The notes beneath the pieces were generated by a model, which worked only from the letters and a program-made list of their open reading frames with translations, did no database searches and was not told where the DNA came from. The translations under genes were made by a program, and so were the position numbers. A stretch of 64,000 nt of DNA from Patagioenas fasciata (taxonomy: Eukaryota > Chordata > Aves > Columbiformes > Columbidae). Of this stretch, positions 1-12,229 are shown piece by piece. Every line of letters starts with the position of its first letter. The stretch's first letter is position 1. The DNA lies in assembly GCF_037038585.1 (NCBI RefSeq), contig NC_092526.1:4984001-5048000 (forward strand), given 5' to 3'.

Positions 1-247
1 AGGGTGAATCTGAAAAATTGTAAGTTCGTTTTATTTACAGCGTCAATTGCCAGAATTAAATCCCAATGGTTCGAACAACTGATCTCTGTCTCCCACTCCC
101 CCACAATATTTTTGGTCTTAAAGTGAAAAAATTCTCAATCAAATGAAGGTAATGGTGTGTAGGATGCCTGTGCATTAACCAGAGATATATTTTCTTTGTA
201 TATAAGAAAAACACCTATCTCAAACGTCCCTGAAATTAACAGAAAAC
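1..247. other. AT-rich non-coding flank
   Basis: Unique-looking AT-rich sequence up to the 3' end of the adjacent CR1 copy. I see no open frame, repeat unit or motif worth calling. Confidence 0.5.
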
Positions 248-870
248 CACAGAAATGTTATTCAGAAGGGAACACTGGGAGTGGTCCTGCCCAATCTCTG
301 ACTTAAAGCAGAAGCATTGCCAGTGCTAGATCAGCTCACCTGTGGTTTTGTCCAGCCAAGTCATGAAAACCACCAATGGCAGAGACTTTTCCACCACTTG
401 AGGCCCCTGTTCTGGTGTTGTACTATACTATTACTGAAATATTATTCCTGATGTCCAATCTGAGCCTGTGAAGATGTAATTTGTGGCAACTTCTCCATCT
501 GCTGCTCCTGAAAAGGCTATTGATCTGTCTTCTTTGGAAATGCCCTTAGTTTTCATCAGACTCTTCAAGCCCATTACCCTCCACCTCTGGACACCCTGTT
601 GCCTCTTCTGAGTCTTCAATTGCCTCTTCTGAGCCTTCTCCCATATTGCTGTGCTCCACTTGACCTGGGAGCCTGGCCTGGGCAACACACACCTGGAGTG
701 GCCTCACCATCCTGTGCGGGAGGGATGACCAGCCTCCCATCCTCCTCCCAGTCTAGCTCAATATATGCTGTCCTGATTTCTCAGCATGTGCACACCGTAA
801 GTTCCCATTTAACCTCATCGACTGGTACTTCCAGGTCATTTTCAATAAGTGTGTTCCTCCTCCGGTTAAA
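248..870 (-). mobile_element. CR1 LINE 3' fragment, old, minus strand
   Basis: Read on the minus strand, this follows the usual order of a bird CR1 3' region. At 680-750 it resembles the CR1 stretch containing GTGGCCTCACC followed by a GATGACC block. At 545-600 it has the TCATCAGACT and CTCTGGACAC segments. At 448-470 it has the CCTGATGTCCAATCTGAGCC segment. At 285-400 the 'acttggctggacaaa ... tgatctag ... ctgcttt' block leads to the terminal part near 250-290, which is degenerate and lacks a clean octamer end. Divergence is high and small indels are frequent, so this is an old copy. Two short minus-strand open frames (64 and 85 codons, 431-740) lie inside it and are explained by it. The outer limit near 870 is approximate. 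Family assignment comes from memory of CR1 consensus texture, not from an alignment. Confidence 0.75.
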
Positions 871-3800
871 TAATTACTGATTGTATCCTACAGCTGTACC
901 CTTAGGGTCTTCCATTGAGCCACATTAGATCAGAAGAGTGCTACCATGTCCATTCATGGTCACAGGGTTTCTAGACCTGTAGTGACACAGGGTCACAGTA
1001 TAATGGTCAATAAATCTTAAACTATTTTCTACGCTGAAGAAGCAGGTTAGGAGTTCTTCTGTTTCTTAGACAGACAAAAGATATTTCTGGCAGAACTAGG
1101 TTTGTTTCCTTAAATTATACTTTCCATATGCTCGGGATAGTTATTTAGTTTGCCTCTGGTTCTGAGGTGGCCAACAATGCAGTGCTATTCCATCTAATGG
1201 AAAAAGAAAAGTACAAGGTATGAAAACCTTATGCTAAAAATGAATGAAGCAGATGGGATATGCAATTCTAACTTAGGCCATTTGCATGTGTTTGTTGGTT
1301 GCTTTTTTCTCTCCTTTTTTTTTTTTTTTTTAAAGTTCTAGTAGATTTATCTACTTGAAGAGGCCTGCTTGCAGCAGAAAGGAAAACCAATTCTTCCAGC
1401 TTTAGGGCAGGAAAGTGCATAGCTGCTAAGGAAGAGGAGAGATTATGCACATAACATCCTCACCTCCTACATTTGGCAGCTCCCTCTGCTTGGAAGCTGT
1501 CACCCAAGGCATCCAGCCCAGGGTGTTCTAGTCCTTGATATCCTCCTTGCACAGTCTCCCACTTGCTGGAGACGAACCAACACTTTGTATTTGACTTCCC
1601 CCATCAGCTTCACTGTATTATATTATTGCTTTCCTCACCTCCCTAGCTGGCAGTATTAGAGACAGCTTATTTCAAGTTGCAATCGCCTGAGACCTGTATT
1701 ATCACTATATTCAAAAGGTAAAGGGAGTAGTAAGGAGAGAAAGAGAAAGAAGAGCATACAAGGACTCAAACAGTCCATGCACAGGTTAAAAAGACCTCTC
1801 CTGACTACAGTCTCCGTATGTGAAAGAGAAAAGCAATGGATTTTTCAGCATCCCTTAATGGATGCACGATGGCCTGCAGGAAGAAACAACAGGCAGTGCC
1901 ACATTCCGGATAACTATATACAAGCACACACAATAAACTGCAAAAACTGAAGAGGCAAGTCAATAAGATTTCTCAAATCTCCACATAAACAAGCTTTTTC
2001 TTGATATTAACTTCAAATTTAACTTTGCAGTTATACGATGATAAATTCTGGTACGTAGATAATTAAGTGCAATAGGAAGGGCTTTGAAATCGTTTTTGGT
2101 CATTGATCCATATTTTAGGTAGTAAAAATTCTCTTCACCCCAATCAAAGTTTCAGAAAAATTCTCCCATGTTTCTTTTACAGACTTTCTGTGCACACCTC
2201 ACCACAGCATATTTCTCCATGGTCAGTGTACAAGAGGGTTCAAGATGCACACGGTTTGGTCTTCAACCTTTAACTGGTTTTACCTATAACTATTTAGAAA
2301 CCCTGGTGACAGTGGATACCTTAGCAGACAGAGAAAACTAAAAGTTTCTTGCACCTATCTCACATGGCATTTTCTCTGCCTTTGTGTGTATAGACAAATA
2401 TGAAAAAAACTATCCATGCTTATCCATTATTTTTTGAGCTTTCCCATGTGAGTACTCAATTTAATATTTTGCAAGTGCCAATAACCTTTTCTATCTCTGC
2501 TGTTCTCTCCAAGCATTAGACTGAATCACACCAAAAAAATGTTTTTCAATGATTGATTGTAGTGAAACGGCTGTTGAAGAGCATGTGTGAGGAGAGCATC
2601 ACACCACCCTCTCGAGGCCCTTGGAGGGTGCCTTGAGCACTGTAAGTTAAAAAAAAAGAGGAAAAAATAACCCTGAATGACTGTGTTACTATAGCCATTT
2701 ATTCCAAGCAGCGTTGGATATCTATATCTTCCTTTCATTCTTATTTTAGAATGATTTTCTTAAGATTATTATCAGTTAATAGGTTTGTTGTTGGGGAGGT
2801 TATTTTAAAGAATGGGATGGAGGCGTGACTACTTTATTTCGGTTAAATCTGGATCTCTTGATTTACTTTTGCAACCACAGAACAAATTGACAAAGCAGAA
2901 AAGTAAATGCAAACAAAGAAGACAGCAGCCAGTGCCACTCTGGGTCCTCTGGGATTTTCCAAATTGCTAAAAGCTGTCACCATAGCCTGAAGTATCAAGT
3001 GTGAGGCACATGCTGTTGTTAGTTGTTAAATTTAGTGCCACTAAGGGCTACTCCTAAAAAAAAAAAACCCAAACAAAACCAACCCACCAGTGTCTAAAGC
3101 AGTCAGCATCTAAAGCAGATATCAGTGAGAGATTTCCCCGTGAAGAAAAAGTAAAGTACTAACACGTTTTCTATCCCAAGTATCATGAGACAAAGGACTT
3201 GTCATGAAAACCAAAATATCTCAAAGATTCTCAAACTAGTCTCTATATCCCAGCAGAAACCACAGGGCATTTGTGATGGGCAGTTCAGTGTTAGTTCATC
3301 ACATAAGACTTTTTCCTCCTGCCCCGTGCTTCATCTGATAACATGCTTTAAAAGTTGACTGTAACACACTGCATGTTTCTTGAATATCAATTTGATATTC
3401 ATTAGTAACTCTCATGACTGAGGATAGCATGAGAAGCTTGAAAGTAGCATCTCAGGATCTTCTCATACACACTGAAAATGCTAAATACGTTCATTCCCAC
3501 ATGCCTGAGGATTCCTGATACTTGAGGAAATATTCTCAACAAACAGAGAAGGGGTGCTGAGAGTTTCACTGAAACCCAAACCCTCTCAAGGTGCTGGCAT
3601 GAGAGTCAGGAGAAGGAACAGGAACAACGATAAACCTGATACGGTGGGATGGGGTGAGGACTGTGCATGAGAAGGGTGAGAACAACTCCCTGTCCAGAGT
3701 CTGGAGTGTCTGTAAATCAAAGTGTAAGTATACAACACATACGTCCCCCACCGCCAGGACGCAGCCAAGTGGTGCCAGCTGCGCGACGGAGGTGCTCAGG

Positions 3801-6157
3801 AAGTCTAGGATTCCTCAAACATCTGCTGGTGCCATTAAGAATGAGAAGCAAATCCACACTGGCATTACTTGAGATTTATTTTTCCACATTAACCCCAGCA
3901 ACAACTGCCAAGTTTTTCGCTCGTTTGCCACACAAGTAACCACTGAGTGGCATAAGAATGGGAGCCAGATGAGAAGCTAACTGTATGTGGAAAAATCAGG
4001 ATTAAGGCAAATTAATAGAAACCAGTAAGTGGCCAATGAAATTAAGACAAAGAAATACAGGGGGGAGGAAGGCTGGAGAAAAGTCATTCAGAGTTCTCTT
4101 AAATTACTATAATGAAAAGGTATGTTATTTTTTCTACAATGTCTCTGTAGGTTCCAGGTCCACTCAGAGCAGGAGAAGACAGCTGCTTATCTTACTAGTG
4201 TACTTGCTCTTATCCCATGGAAAATAAAATCAGTTAAATAGCCAGCACCATTCGAAGGGGTCGACGAACAAGAACAAACTCCTTTCCAATAGTGCCAGGT
4301 AGATAAAATATCTGGGTGTCATCTCCATTACATGGAGCATTGCAGCTACACAATGTGTTCTCCTGAGCTCTTTGTGTCCATGTGATCCTCAGAAGGGCAT
4401 TCAGTGAGTGATACCTTTATTTCCTTGATTACAGGAATTTGATTACAAATACCTCAACATGAAATGACAGAGACTTAAGTAATTTGTTTTTGTGACAATA
4501 TGGTCCATAATGCTGAGTTTAAAGCTACATTAAAAAAAAAAAAAAAGGTAATTCTTTACACATAAATGTCATTTACTTTAGTATCAATAGTCCTTCTGCT
4601 ATAAGATTAAGGTAAGTTCAAAGCAGAGAAAGGCTCCTGGGTCTATCCTGTGCTCCTCTATACATGCTACAGCTGGAACACCCAGCCCTATTGTGTCTTA
4701 CAGTTTAAGCAACACCTCAGTGTCGTATCTCTGTGATGCTTATTTCTAGGTCAAGCTCGTTTCTTCATGCATCATGAGTTAGGATTTCTTAAAAATGTTT
4801 TCAGCTCAAGTCTGCAACAAAATCTGTCTTTTGTGTGACTGGTCTTCATTCCTCCTTTGCCCTCGACATGACACTGTCTGTTCTTTTTGGTTTTGGAACT
4901 AAGAATTGAAGGACCTTGAAACTTTTAAACATATTTAAGAGCTTACTCCCCTTTGTTTCATGTTACAAGAGAAATGCTTTTCTGGGAATACTGATACAGA
5001 CATCCTTTTTTTAAAAAAAAAGTTCAATTTCAGGTTGTCTGAAGGTTGGAAGCAGTTTTAGGTAGGGATCATTAATAAGATAACTGACTATCATAATCAC
5101 AAAATATTTGTTGGTAAAACACAATATTCACTGAGCAGACACCAAACTGTGTTTTTAAATTATAGAAGAAATTTCCCTTGATTAACATCTATACAACATT
5201 TTATTTGTGAATACTTTTTTATGGTGCCTTTATAACTTATTATTTATGAAATCTGGGTAAATTGATTAGTTCTGTAAGAAATCCACCAAGTTATGCCAAG
5301 TTTCTTCCCACCTTTGCAGTCTGTGTAACACAAAGCCTTTGTATGTTCTGTACTTGCAGGCTATATATAAGTAAGGGCACTAATGTATACAATACTAATT
5401 CTTTTCCTCTGTAGCAGAGTAGGACAAAAAGGAGGCTACAAAATCCTAGTAATATCACAGCAAAAATTGGTGGCTTCCACTTTGCGTTTAAGGTTTATTT
5501 CTCTTAGTCTGGGGGACAATGGTAAGATCTGCTCACTTACAAGCATCACAAAGTTTGTGTGTTTTACCAAGATATTTTAGAGAAACCCTTGGACAAGAGC
5601 ACAGCCAATGAAGCTGCTGCTCAAGTTTTTCTTAATTTGAGTCTGTTATTGTCTGATTTAAAGTAGGTCACCCAGGTAAAGATCAAGCATCAAATACACC
5701 CTTTGCCGTGATACGAACATGACAGGCATCGTATTGTATTGTATCTTGCCATACACCAAAGTGGGACCTGTGACACAGCCAGACCACAGCTACTGTACTC
5801 TTGGCAGTAGGAATCACAAAGAAGCAGTTGTCACAGCTTGCTGCCTTTCAGCATTGTTCAAAACTAATTATTTTGGCCTCTGGATACTTACTATTTTCAA
5901 GCCAACATGCTAAACCTAAACTATCCCCTATTTCTATTCATAAGGTACTACATAACTCCTGTAGGTTTCAGCACCATGTCACTGTATCAATTGCAATATA
6001 CTATAAAGAACATACAATAGAAACACAGTATTTTCACCTTATTTTAGAGCTTTCCCAGTACTTCTAGGAGCAGAAATTAGAACCACCACTCAGCCTCAGT
6101 AACAAGTTTATTTGGTGAATCAAACAAAGCAGTCTGAGGATGCTAGTGATCATATTC
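871..6157. other. Gene-free AT-rich DNA
   Basis: About 5.3 kb of unique-looking AT-rich sequence. It contains a T17 run at 1315-1331, a short A-run followed by an A/C-rich patch near 3057-3090, an A14 run at about 4534-4547 and a small GTATT triplication near 5730-5743. Open frames here are all under about 95 codons, mostly overlap each other in other frames, and show no protein family I recognise. No clear LINE or SINE piece is visible. Confidence 0.5.
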
Positions 6158-6179
6158 ATCCACTTGAATGCAAGTGGAT
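6158..6179. repeat. Perfect 9-bp inverted repeat, 4-nt loop
   Basis: Arms ATCCACTTG and CAAGTGGAT flank the loop AATG. The core contains CACTTG and CAAGTG, which are E-box/NKX-type half sites, so it may be a paired transcription-factor site or only a chance hairpin. Confidence 0.6.
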
Positions 6180-8956
6180 TCAACATTCATTTCTTGAATG
6201 AGATGAAGATATCACTGGATACTCATCTATTGCTGGTGTAACAAGCCAAAGTGACTGCAGAGAACCAGTCCTTGGAAAGCTCTTTTCAAGACTAACCTTT
6301 ATTAATTGATTCAGACATCTGCCTTGCATCAGATTTCTAATAAAGGATTGCGTCATCATCACATTCCAGCCGTACCCTTATCAAACAGGATGTATGTTTT
6401 TAGCCAAGAAGCTCAAAGTTGTAGGAACTTAGATGGAATCTCATGTTTCATTTCTGCATATGAAATTCTTGTTTGGATAAGCTACAGGATTTCATTCCAA
6501 ATCTCTGAGATCTAGAGAAAAGTACTTCAAATGTATATACAAATATACAAATCAAAATCAATAACCTACATGAAAATCTTGACTCAAGGGACAGACATTT
6601 CCATAAAGCTGCTGAAGGAATAGCTATCAAGAAGATGGATCAAGTAAATTAAAAAGATATGTTGCTGTAATTCAGCATTACCAGGAAACATTCCAGAATG
6701 AGCTTAACTTGGAGATGAATTGTTAAAATGGTAAAAATTGTACCTTCAATTATATTAGTATTGTTTTCTAATCATCTGCTTCATGGACAAATTTCACACA
6801 AACGAAGGGTTTGTTCAATGCTAATAGCAAGACTTTGCATGCTTACCTCCCTGTTGCTGCAAAGCTCCAAGTATTCACAACTTCTTTGGAGCCTAATGAA
6901 ACAGGATTGTCTAATTTAATTAAAAGACTCAGAGAAGGAAATTAAAAAGAGGACATTTTAAGGGCCTATCTTATAAGACCGATGTTGTAATTGAGAAAGG
7001 AATGGAAAGGATCTTATCTGGGTATGAAAGAGCCTAGTTTTTCATGTACATTCTTCCCCTTGGGACTCTGATTAAAGCCAAGGTCTAGTAACCTTGCTAT
7101 AAACTCCGTATTTATTTTTACTGTCAAAAAAAAAAAAAAAAAAGACAAAAAGGAAGTTTTCAAATCAATTACAGGCTATAGATCATAAAGGATCTAACAA
7201 ATATTTAATCATAAATATGATTTAGGCAATGGCAATACCAACTAAATTAACAGGACTCCTAACATGTCTTCATTGAATCTGTGGGTAGTTGCTGGACTGG
7301 GATCATGGTTGATTATTGCAGAACCAAACTGACCAAAATGAAGGATGGAATTTGTTTCTACACTCTTAAAACAAAAACACCAGGGCAGCTCCTGTAAGGA
7401 ACAGGTACATGACAAATACGAACCTTCATCTTCACAACATACAGCTACCCAACTAACAATGGACTTGTGATTGTACGTTTAGAATTTGTTTTAACTGCAT
7501 GTGTTTTGTAATGTGATTATGTCATTGGTTACACTCAGAAATCACGCAAATAATTTTAAAATATTTTAAGTTCTTCATTTCAATGAAAAGAAAGCTTTGC
7601 AAAATAGTGAAAATAAATTTGCTAATATACATGTGTTTCCTTCTTTTAGCTTTTGGATCACCTCACTGATTTAACTCAAGTATGCCATTTTGTACCACAC
7701 TGCAATAGTTGGAATCTAAAGAAATGGGATGCAACTGTAGCTATTACCCGCATCAATTAATTAATTTTCCCTTCTATACATAACCCTGGTTTTGACTTAC
7801 AACTTTTAAAGAATGCAACCTCTCAGTGGCTAAGCAAAAATTAGTATTTAGTAACAAAATAAGTAAAAAATACCTTTCTAACTTAAAATGTCAGACTTTT
7901 TTCCCTTGTGTTGTAACACAGGAAGGTGTCCACAACAAAGAACATTTAAAATGCATAATATGTATTGACATGCAGAGCTATTTTTCCTATATTTTTTTCT
8001 TAGCATCCAGGAAGCAGAAATAGTCTAGATGATGAAACAACGTGTTCTTTTCCAAAGCTGCAACCATATTGTTTTAAACATTACTTATATTAAGACTATA
8101 CTGAATTTAAGTAATCCTGACCTAATATATACAAAAAAAAATCCCATAAAGTTTGCTGTCCCTGAATACACGGATGTCAGACACTGAGCAAGTTACCTGC
8201 TAGAGGACATAATAATTTTGAGATGACCTCGAACTCCACTGGATGGTTCAAACTAGAAGGGGTGTCACAGCAACAAACAGCAGATGTGTCATTTGCGTGG
8301 TGGGTGGGATTATCAAAGACAACTTGCTGCACTGCTCCAACCTTTCTCCTGTTCTGTTGTTCTGGTTTTGCAAAAGGAACCACACATGCACAAAGGTGCA
8401 TCCTTACTACATCTGCGTCTTATTTATAGCTCTTCCCTGACCTCTGCTTGCCTGTGGTTGGACCACGTAAATGATTTTACTAACAAATGCCTATAGTATC
8501 TTCTGCCTAGCTTGGTTATACAAATAATTTTGCTTAAAAAAAAAAGGTGTAGGAATGAAGTGACCTAGAGAAAGTTGGTCAAATCTTGAGAAGAGATTCA
8601 TAATATGCTATACTATTTCCCTATCTCCGTATGTTTTATTGGTTTGTGTAATTCATACTCTGTGATAAAACCTCAAATGGTTTAAGTCATTCCATATGTA
8701 GGTTAAACTGTATGTATCACATCATTTACTCCTTTTGTATGCATGCTGAACTGTAAAACATTTAATAATATATATGGGAAGTAAGCCAACTCTGACTGGC
8801 ATAGAAACCCTGGAGATTGGTGAATAATATATAAAACCATTTCTTCTCTCTTAGTAGCATGTGTCCTGGCTTATTGAGTCCTGTGCTGATATATCACTTT
8901 CAGGAATTCTTTTTGTCAATCAGACTTTAAAATCCTTCTTAAACTTTCCCCTAGCC

Positions 8957-8960
<4 letters not shown>
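6180..8960. other. Gene-free AT-rich DNA with an A18 run
   Basis: Unique-looking sequence. An uninterrupted A18 run lies at 7126-7143, but the DNA upstream of it has no recognisable retrotransposon body and no AATAAA at the expected distance, so I do not call it a retrocopy tail. The short overlapping open frames at 8177-8496 on both strands have no recognisable product. Confidence 0.5.
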
Positions 8961-8995
<35 letters not shown>

Positions 8996-9065
8996 AATCC
9001 AAAAACACAAAAACAAATCAACCAAACAAAAAAACACCAAAAAACCCCACACCACAATAAGATAA
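8961..9065 (+). repeat. (AC)15 microsatellite followed by A/C-rich tract
   Basis: Fifteen uninterrupted AC dinucleotides at 8961-8990 run into an A/C-only low-complexity stretch of AAAAAC/CCAAAC-like units to about 9065. The hydrophobic cysteine/valine-rich minus-strand open frame over this region is purely a product of the repeat. Confidence 0.95.
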
Positions 9066-10599
9066 AACCTTCTAAGTTTGAAATAAAACCTCTTCTTACA
9101 TCTCCGTGGGGGGAATCAAAGGCTGACAGTCTGAATGTGCAGCATGCAAGAATCACAATATGGAAATCATGCCAAAATGTTTAAAAACATAAAAATAAGA
9201 GATAAATAAGTAAATGTAATCTGCTGTGTAATGCAATAACTTGGCATCAAGTCAATTTCAACCTTTCAACTTTTTAAATTTATGCAACAATGGGTTCTTA
9301 AAGTATCACAGAGAAATCATTTTTATCCATGAAGAGAAAGACTTCAGGGTTCAGGTAGATACTTCCTACTAATCTCTGGTTACTACAAGCACTGTGAGAT
9401 CAGAAACCTTTTAATGACTATTGGTGAATACAAGAAAAGTCAGAATTAAAAAAGACATGGACAACCTGATTTTGTTTTGAGGCTAAATACAGAGATACTG
9501 AAAACTTTCGTAGTAATTCCAGGTTTTCTGAACTCAAAAGAATAACAGGGAAGTAAATGGGAACTAAGACCATGTTCCCAAAAAGGTGGAGAAGACAACA
9601 AAAATATCAAACTTCCCTGTTCATCCCTGGAAACTCTTGGAATAATCACGGTGTTTTTTCCTTTAGACTAAAAAGAGAGGAAGGAGAGACCTAAGAGCAC
9701 TGGCCAAACCCAAGCTCAGGCAGCTGTCCTACCACCGCTCCTCATGGGAATGAGGTGCAGGATACAGCAGCAATGGGAACCTGCAAACCATCACAGCAAC
9801 GCAACGGGAAACTGGGGGACCCAAAGGGCCATTTACAGGGTCACAGGTAATTTTTAATAATTTGGATTTTTGACTAGGAAAAAAACCTCTAGCACAGATA
9901 CCTCCATATTAAAAGAACGTCTCTGTCAGGGTATTTTTCATCTCAAAGTTTACTTTTCCTGGTTTAGTCATACTATTTTTCAAATCACTGATAGGTCTGA
10001 AGGAACTTTGGGGCCACTGTCATGTGGAAAGTCTCTCATAGCACAACTGTGTTATGGAGGAGAGATCTAATGGGAGCAACAACAGCCTTGGTGTAGATGT
10101 TGGGGATGCTGAGCATCCCTGTCAGTGTCCATTGCCAGCTGACAGAGAATATCTGCAAATAACAGGGGTTTCACCAAAAGTAATACCATCCCTTTGGCTT
10201 TCTCTTTCAAAGAGAACAACTGGTCCCATTTCCATTTTGCCATCTTGCAAGTAAAGGAGGAATTACCCTTTGAATTTCATTTCTGAGTAAAAAAACAGAG
10301 CATATTAAGAAAGGTATGGTATCTGAAACCACTAGGTGAAGCTCCCCTATTTGTCTAGAATTAGCAAAATTAGCAACATAAAAGAAATTCACTCCTACCA
10401 TTGGAAATATTGAAAGAAAAGGTCTGAGCCAAAGGAAAAGAAAGAAGTGGATGACGAATTCAAAATATCTTCCAAACATAAATCAACATCTCAACAAGAG
10501 TGCACGTGCTGTCCATCCGGCAGCAAATATAACAGCAGTTAAAAAGGCCAATTAGTCTGAACAAGAATGCGCAGAATGATCAAGGGAGGTGTGCGAGGT
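9066..10599. other. Gene-free DNA upstream of an old LINE relic
   Basis: Unique-looking sequence, locally less AT-rich at 9690-9850 and 10010-10200. No family match is visible. The 90-codon minus-strand frame at 10207-10479 has no recognisable domain. The left edge of the LINE relic that follows is not sharp and could extend somewhat into this interval. Confidence 0.45.
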
Positions 10600-10990
10600 T
10601 TGTAATATCAGATACAGAGGGGAATGGAAAGATTACAGGATGAAGTTGAGAGTGTAGAAAAATGATAAGAAAAGCAAAGGTGGAGAATGAAAGGAAGATT
10701 GCACAAGATGATAAAGATAAATAAAAAGACATTTTTCAAGAACATATAGTCCAAGAGGTCAGCGAGGAAGACAGAAGGTCCTCTAAGAGATGGCACGGGT
10801 AATTTATTGACAGCAGAGGTAGACACTGATAAAAAAAAAATATAATAAAAATGAATTCTTTGCCTCACTGTTCACAAAGCAAGCTGGGGGCAACACAGCA
10901 GAAATAGACGTACTGCACATTTCCCAGGGGATGAAAAAGACACACTGAAGGAAATTAAATCACTGTAGAATAGGTGATTGCCTATAGTTT
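10600..10990 (+). mobile_element. Ancient CR1/L3-type LINE ORF2 relic, frameshifted
   Basis: Three successive plus-strand frames carry consecutive pieces of a CR1-clade ORF2 linker and early reverse-transcriptase region. The first frame (10662-10721) reads IRKAKVENERKIAQDDKDK, like the 'IRKAK...E..IA.D.K.NKK' segment. The second frame (10729-10842, with one stop at 10747) contains KTFFKNI, then GPLRDGTGNLLT and a DTDK, like 'FfkYi..KR...gPL.d..GnL.t.D..KA'. The third frame (about 10847-10945) reads NEFFASLFTKQAGG, the conserved 'LNEFFASVFT' block. The order and spacing are right, and the frame changes and stops show long decay. Later RT motifs (GPDG, FADD) are not found, so the copy is truncated. 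Both edges are approximate. It is coding-dead. It could belong to CR1, L3 or another close clade. Confidence 0.7.
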
Positions 10991-12229
10991 GACAATGCTC
11001 TGGACAGACAGGGCTCTGAACACTGCCATGCATAAAAAGAAAATCTTTACTACAATATACCTAAAAGCCTGCTTTGAAAGCTACAACAACATCTAACACA
11101 GGGTCAAATTTTGGCCCCGCATTTATGAGTAGTTCCGTGTGTACAAAGGGGAACTACCTGAATGCACGAGGGCAGTGATAAATTAATGATGGGAAGCCAT
11201 TTAAATGAACTAAGCCACTGTCTCTGAAATCAAATCAGGTACTAGTGAAATTAGCTATGACAGATATCAGAAAAGTCCCAACAACAGACAAGCAAATTTA
11301 TCATTGGCAACTTGAGCGCACCTGAAGTCCAAATCACACCCCTCTTACCCTTGCAAATCGTCCTATTAATTTAAATCTAATTATTCACACCAATAAGGCA
11401 AGGAAAGAGCAGAAATCCCTTTAATGTTTGTCACATTTAATAACCTAATTTCCTTCTTTCCTTGTGCGCACACAGGGTTTGGTTGTGGCCCCCCAGCCCC
11501 TCTCCAGCACAGGGAGCCTCTGGCTCTGGCCCTGGAAGAAGGACAACTTGGAAAATTCTGAAACCCAAAGTACTTCATTCCATAAATCAGTTAAGGAGCT
11601 AAGTGAAAATAATGCCATTGTTTATCGCATCACTAACAAACCTAAGTGCTTAAAGGCAAGGAAATTAATATTAAAGACATTCATAAATCTCACAGAAAAC
11701 ATATATTATTCCAATTTACAATAGCTGAGAATCCAGCTCTTTACTCTTTTTCAATATAAAATATATACATGTTGTCTTATTCCACTCTAACCTAAAAATA
11801 AACCTTATTCTGTACCAGTGCAATTTCATATGCACAAATCTTTCAGAAGGAATTTCAATTAAGTTAACATTATGTATGCACCCATTACCAGCATACAGTG
11901 ATTGGTCTCTGACAGAGGGAATGGACATACACACTTCTAATATACTGCAAATGAGCAATGTTATATATTTCTTTATTATTCTTTACGGATAAATAATGTT
12001 TTCAAATATAAGTGATTTTAACTGCCACTTGGTTAATCCATTAACTGGTGTTTCCAAATAGCAATATCTTTTCGAATAATACAGGTTTTTGGACAAAGAA
12101 ACAAATATATTGAAAATCCCAAGAGGCCAATGGTCAGAGTTAAGGGTATGGTGTTTACATAAATTAAGCATGTCCATGCTTGATCAGAATATAACTTTAA
12201 CTGTGTTCCAACTAAAATGGATTATGTAA
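10991..12229. other. Gene-free AT-rich DNA
   Basis: Unique-looking sequence. A GC-richer patch at about 11460-11545 lies within otherwise AT-rich DNA. Open frames on both strands overlap here (65-86 codons) and none resembles a known family. Confidence 0.45.

Noticed and set aside
7126..7143. A18 run as a possible processed-pseudogene or LINE tail
   Set aside because: No recognisable upstream gene or element body, no polyadenylation signal at the right distance and no visible target duplication.
8959..9156. Minus-strand frame with long cysteine/valine and phenylalanine runs
   Set aside because: It is the direct translation of the (AC)15 microsatellite and the A/C-rich tract beside it.
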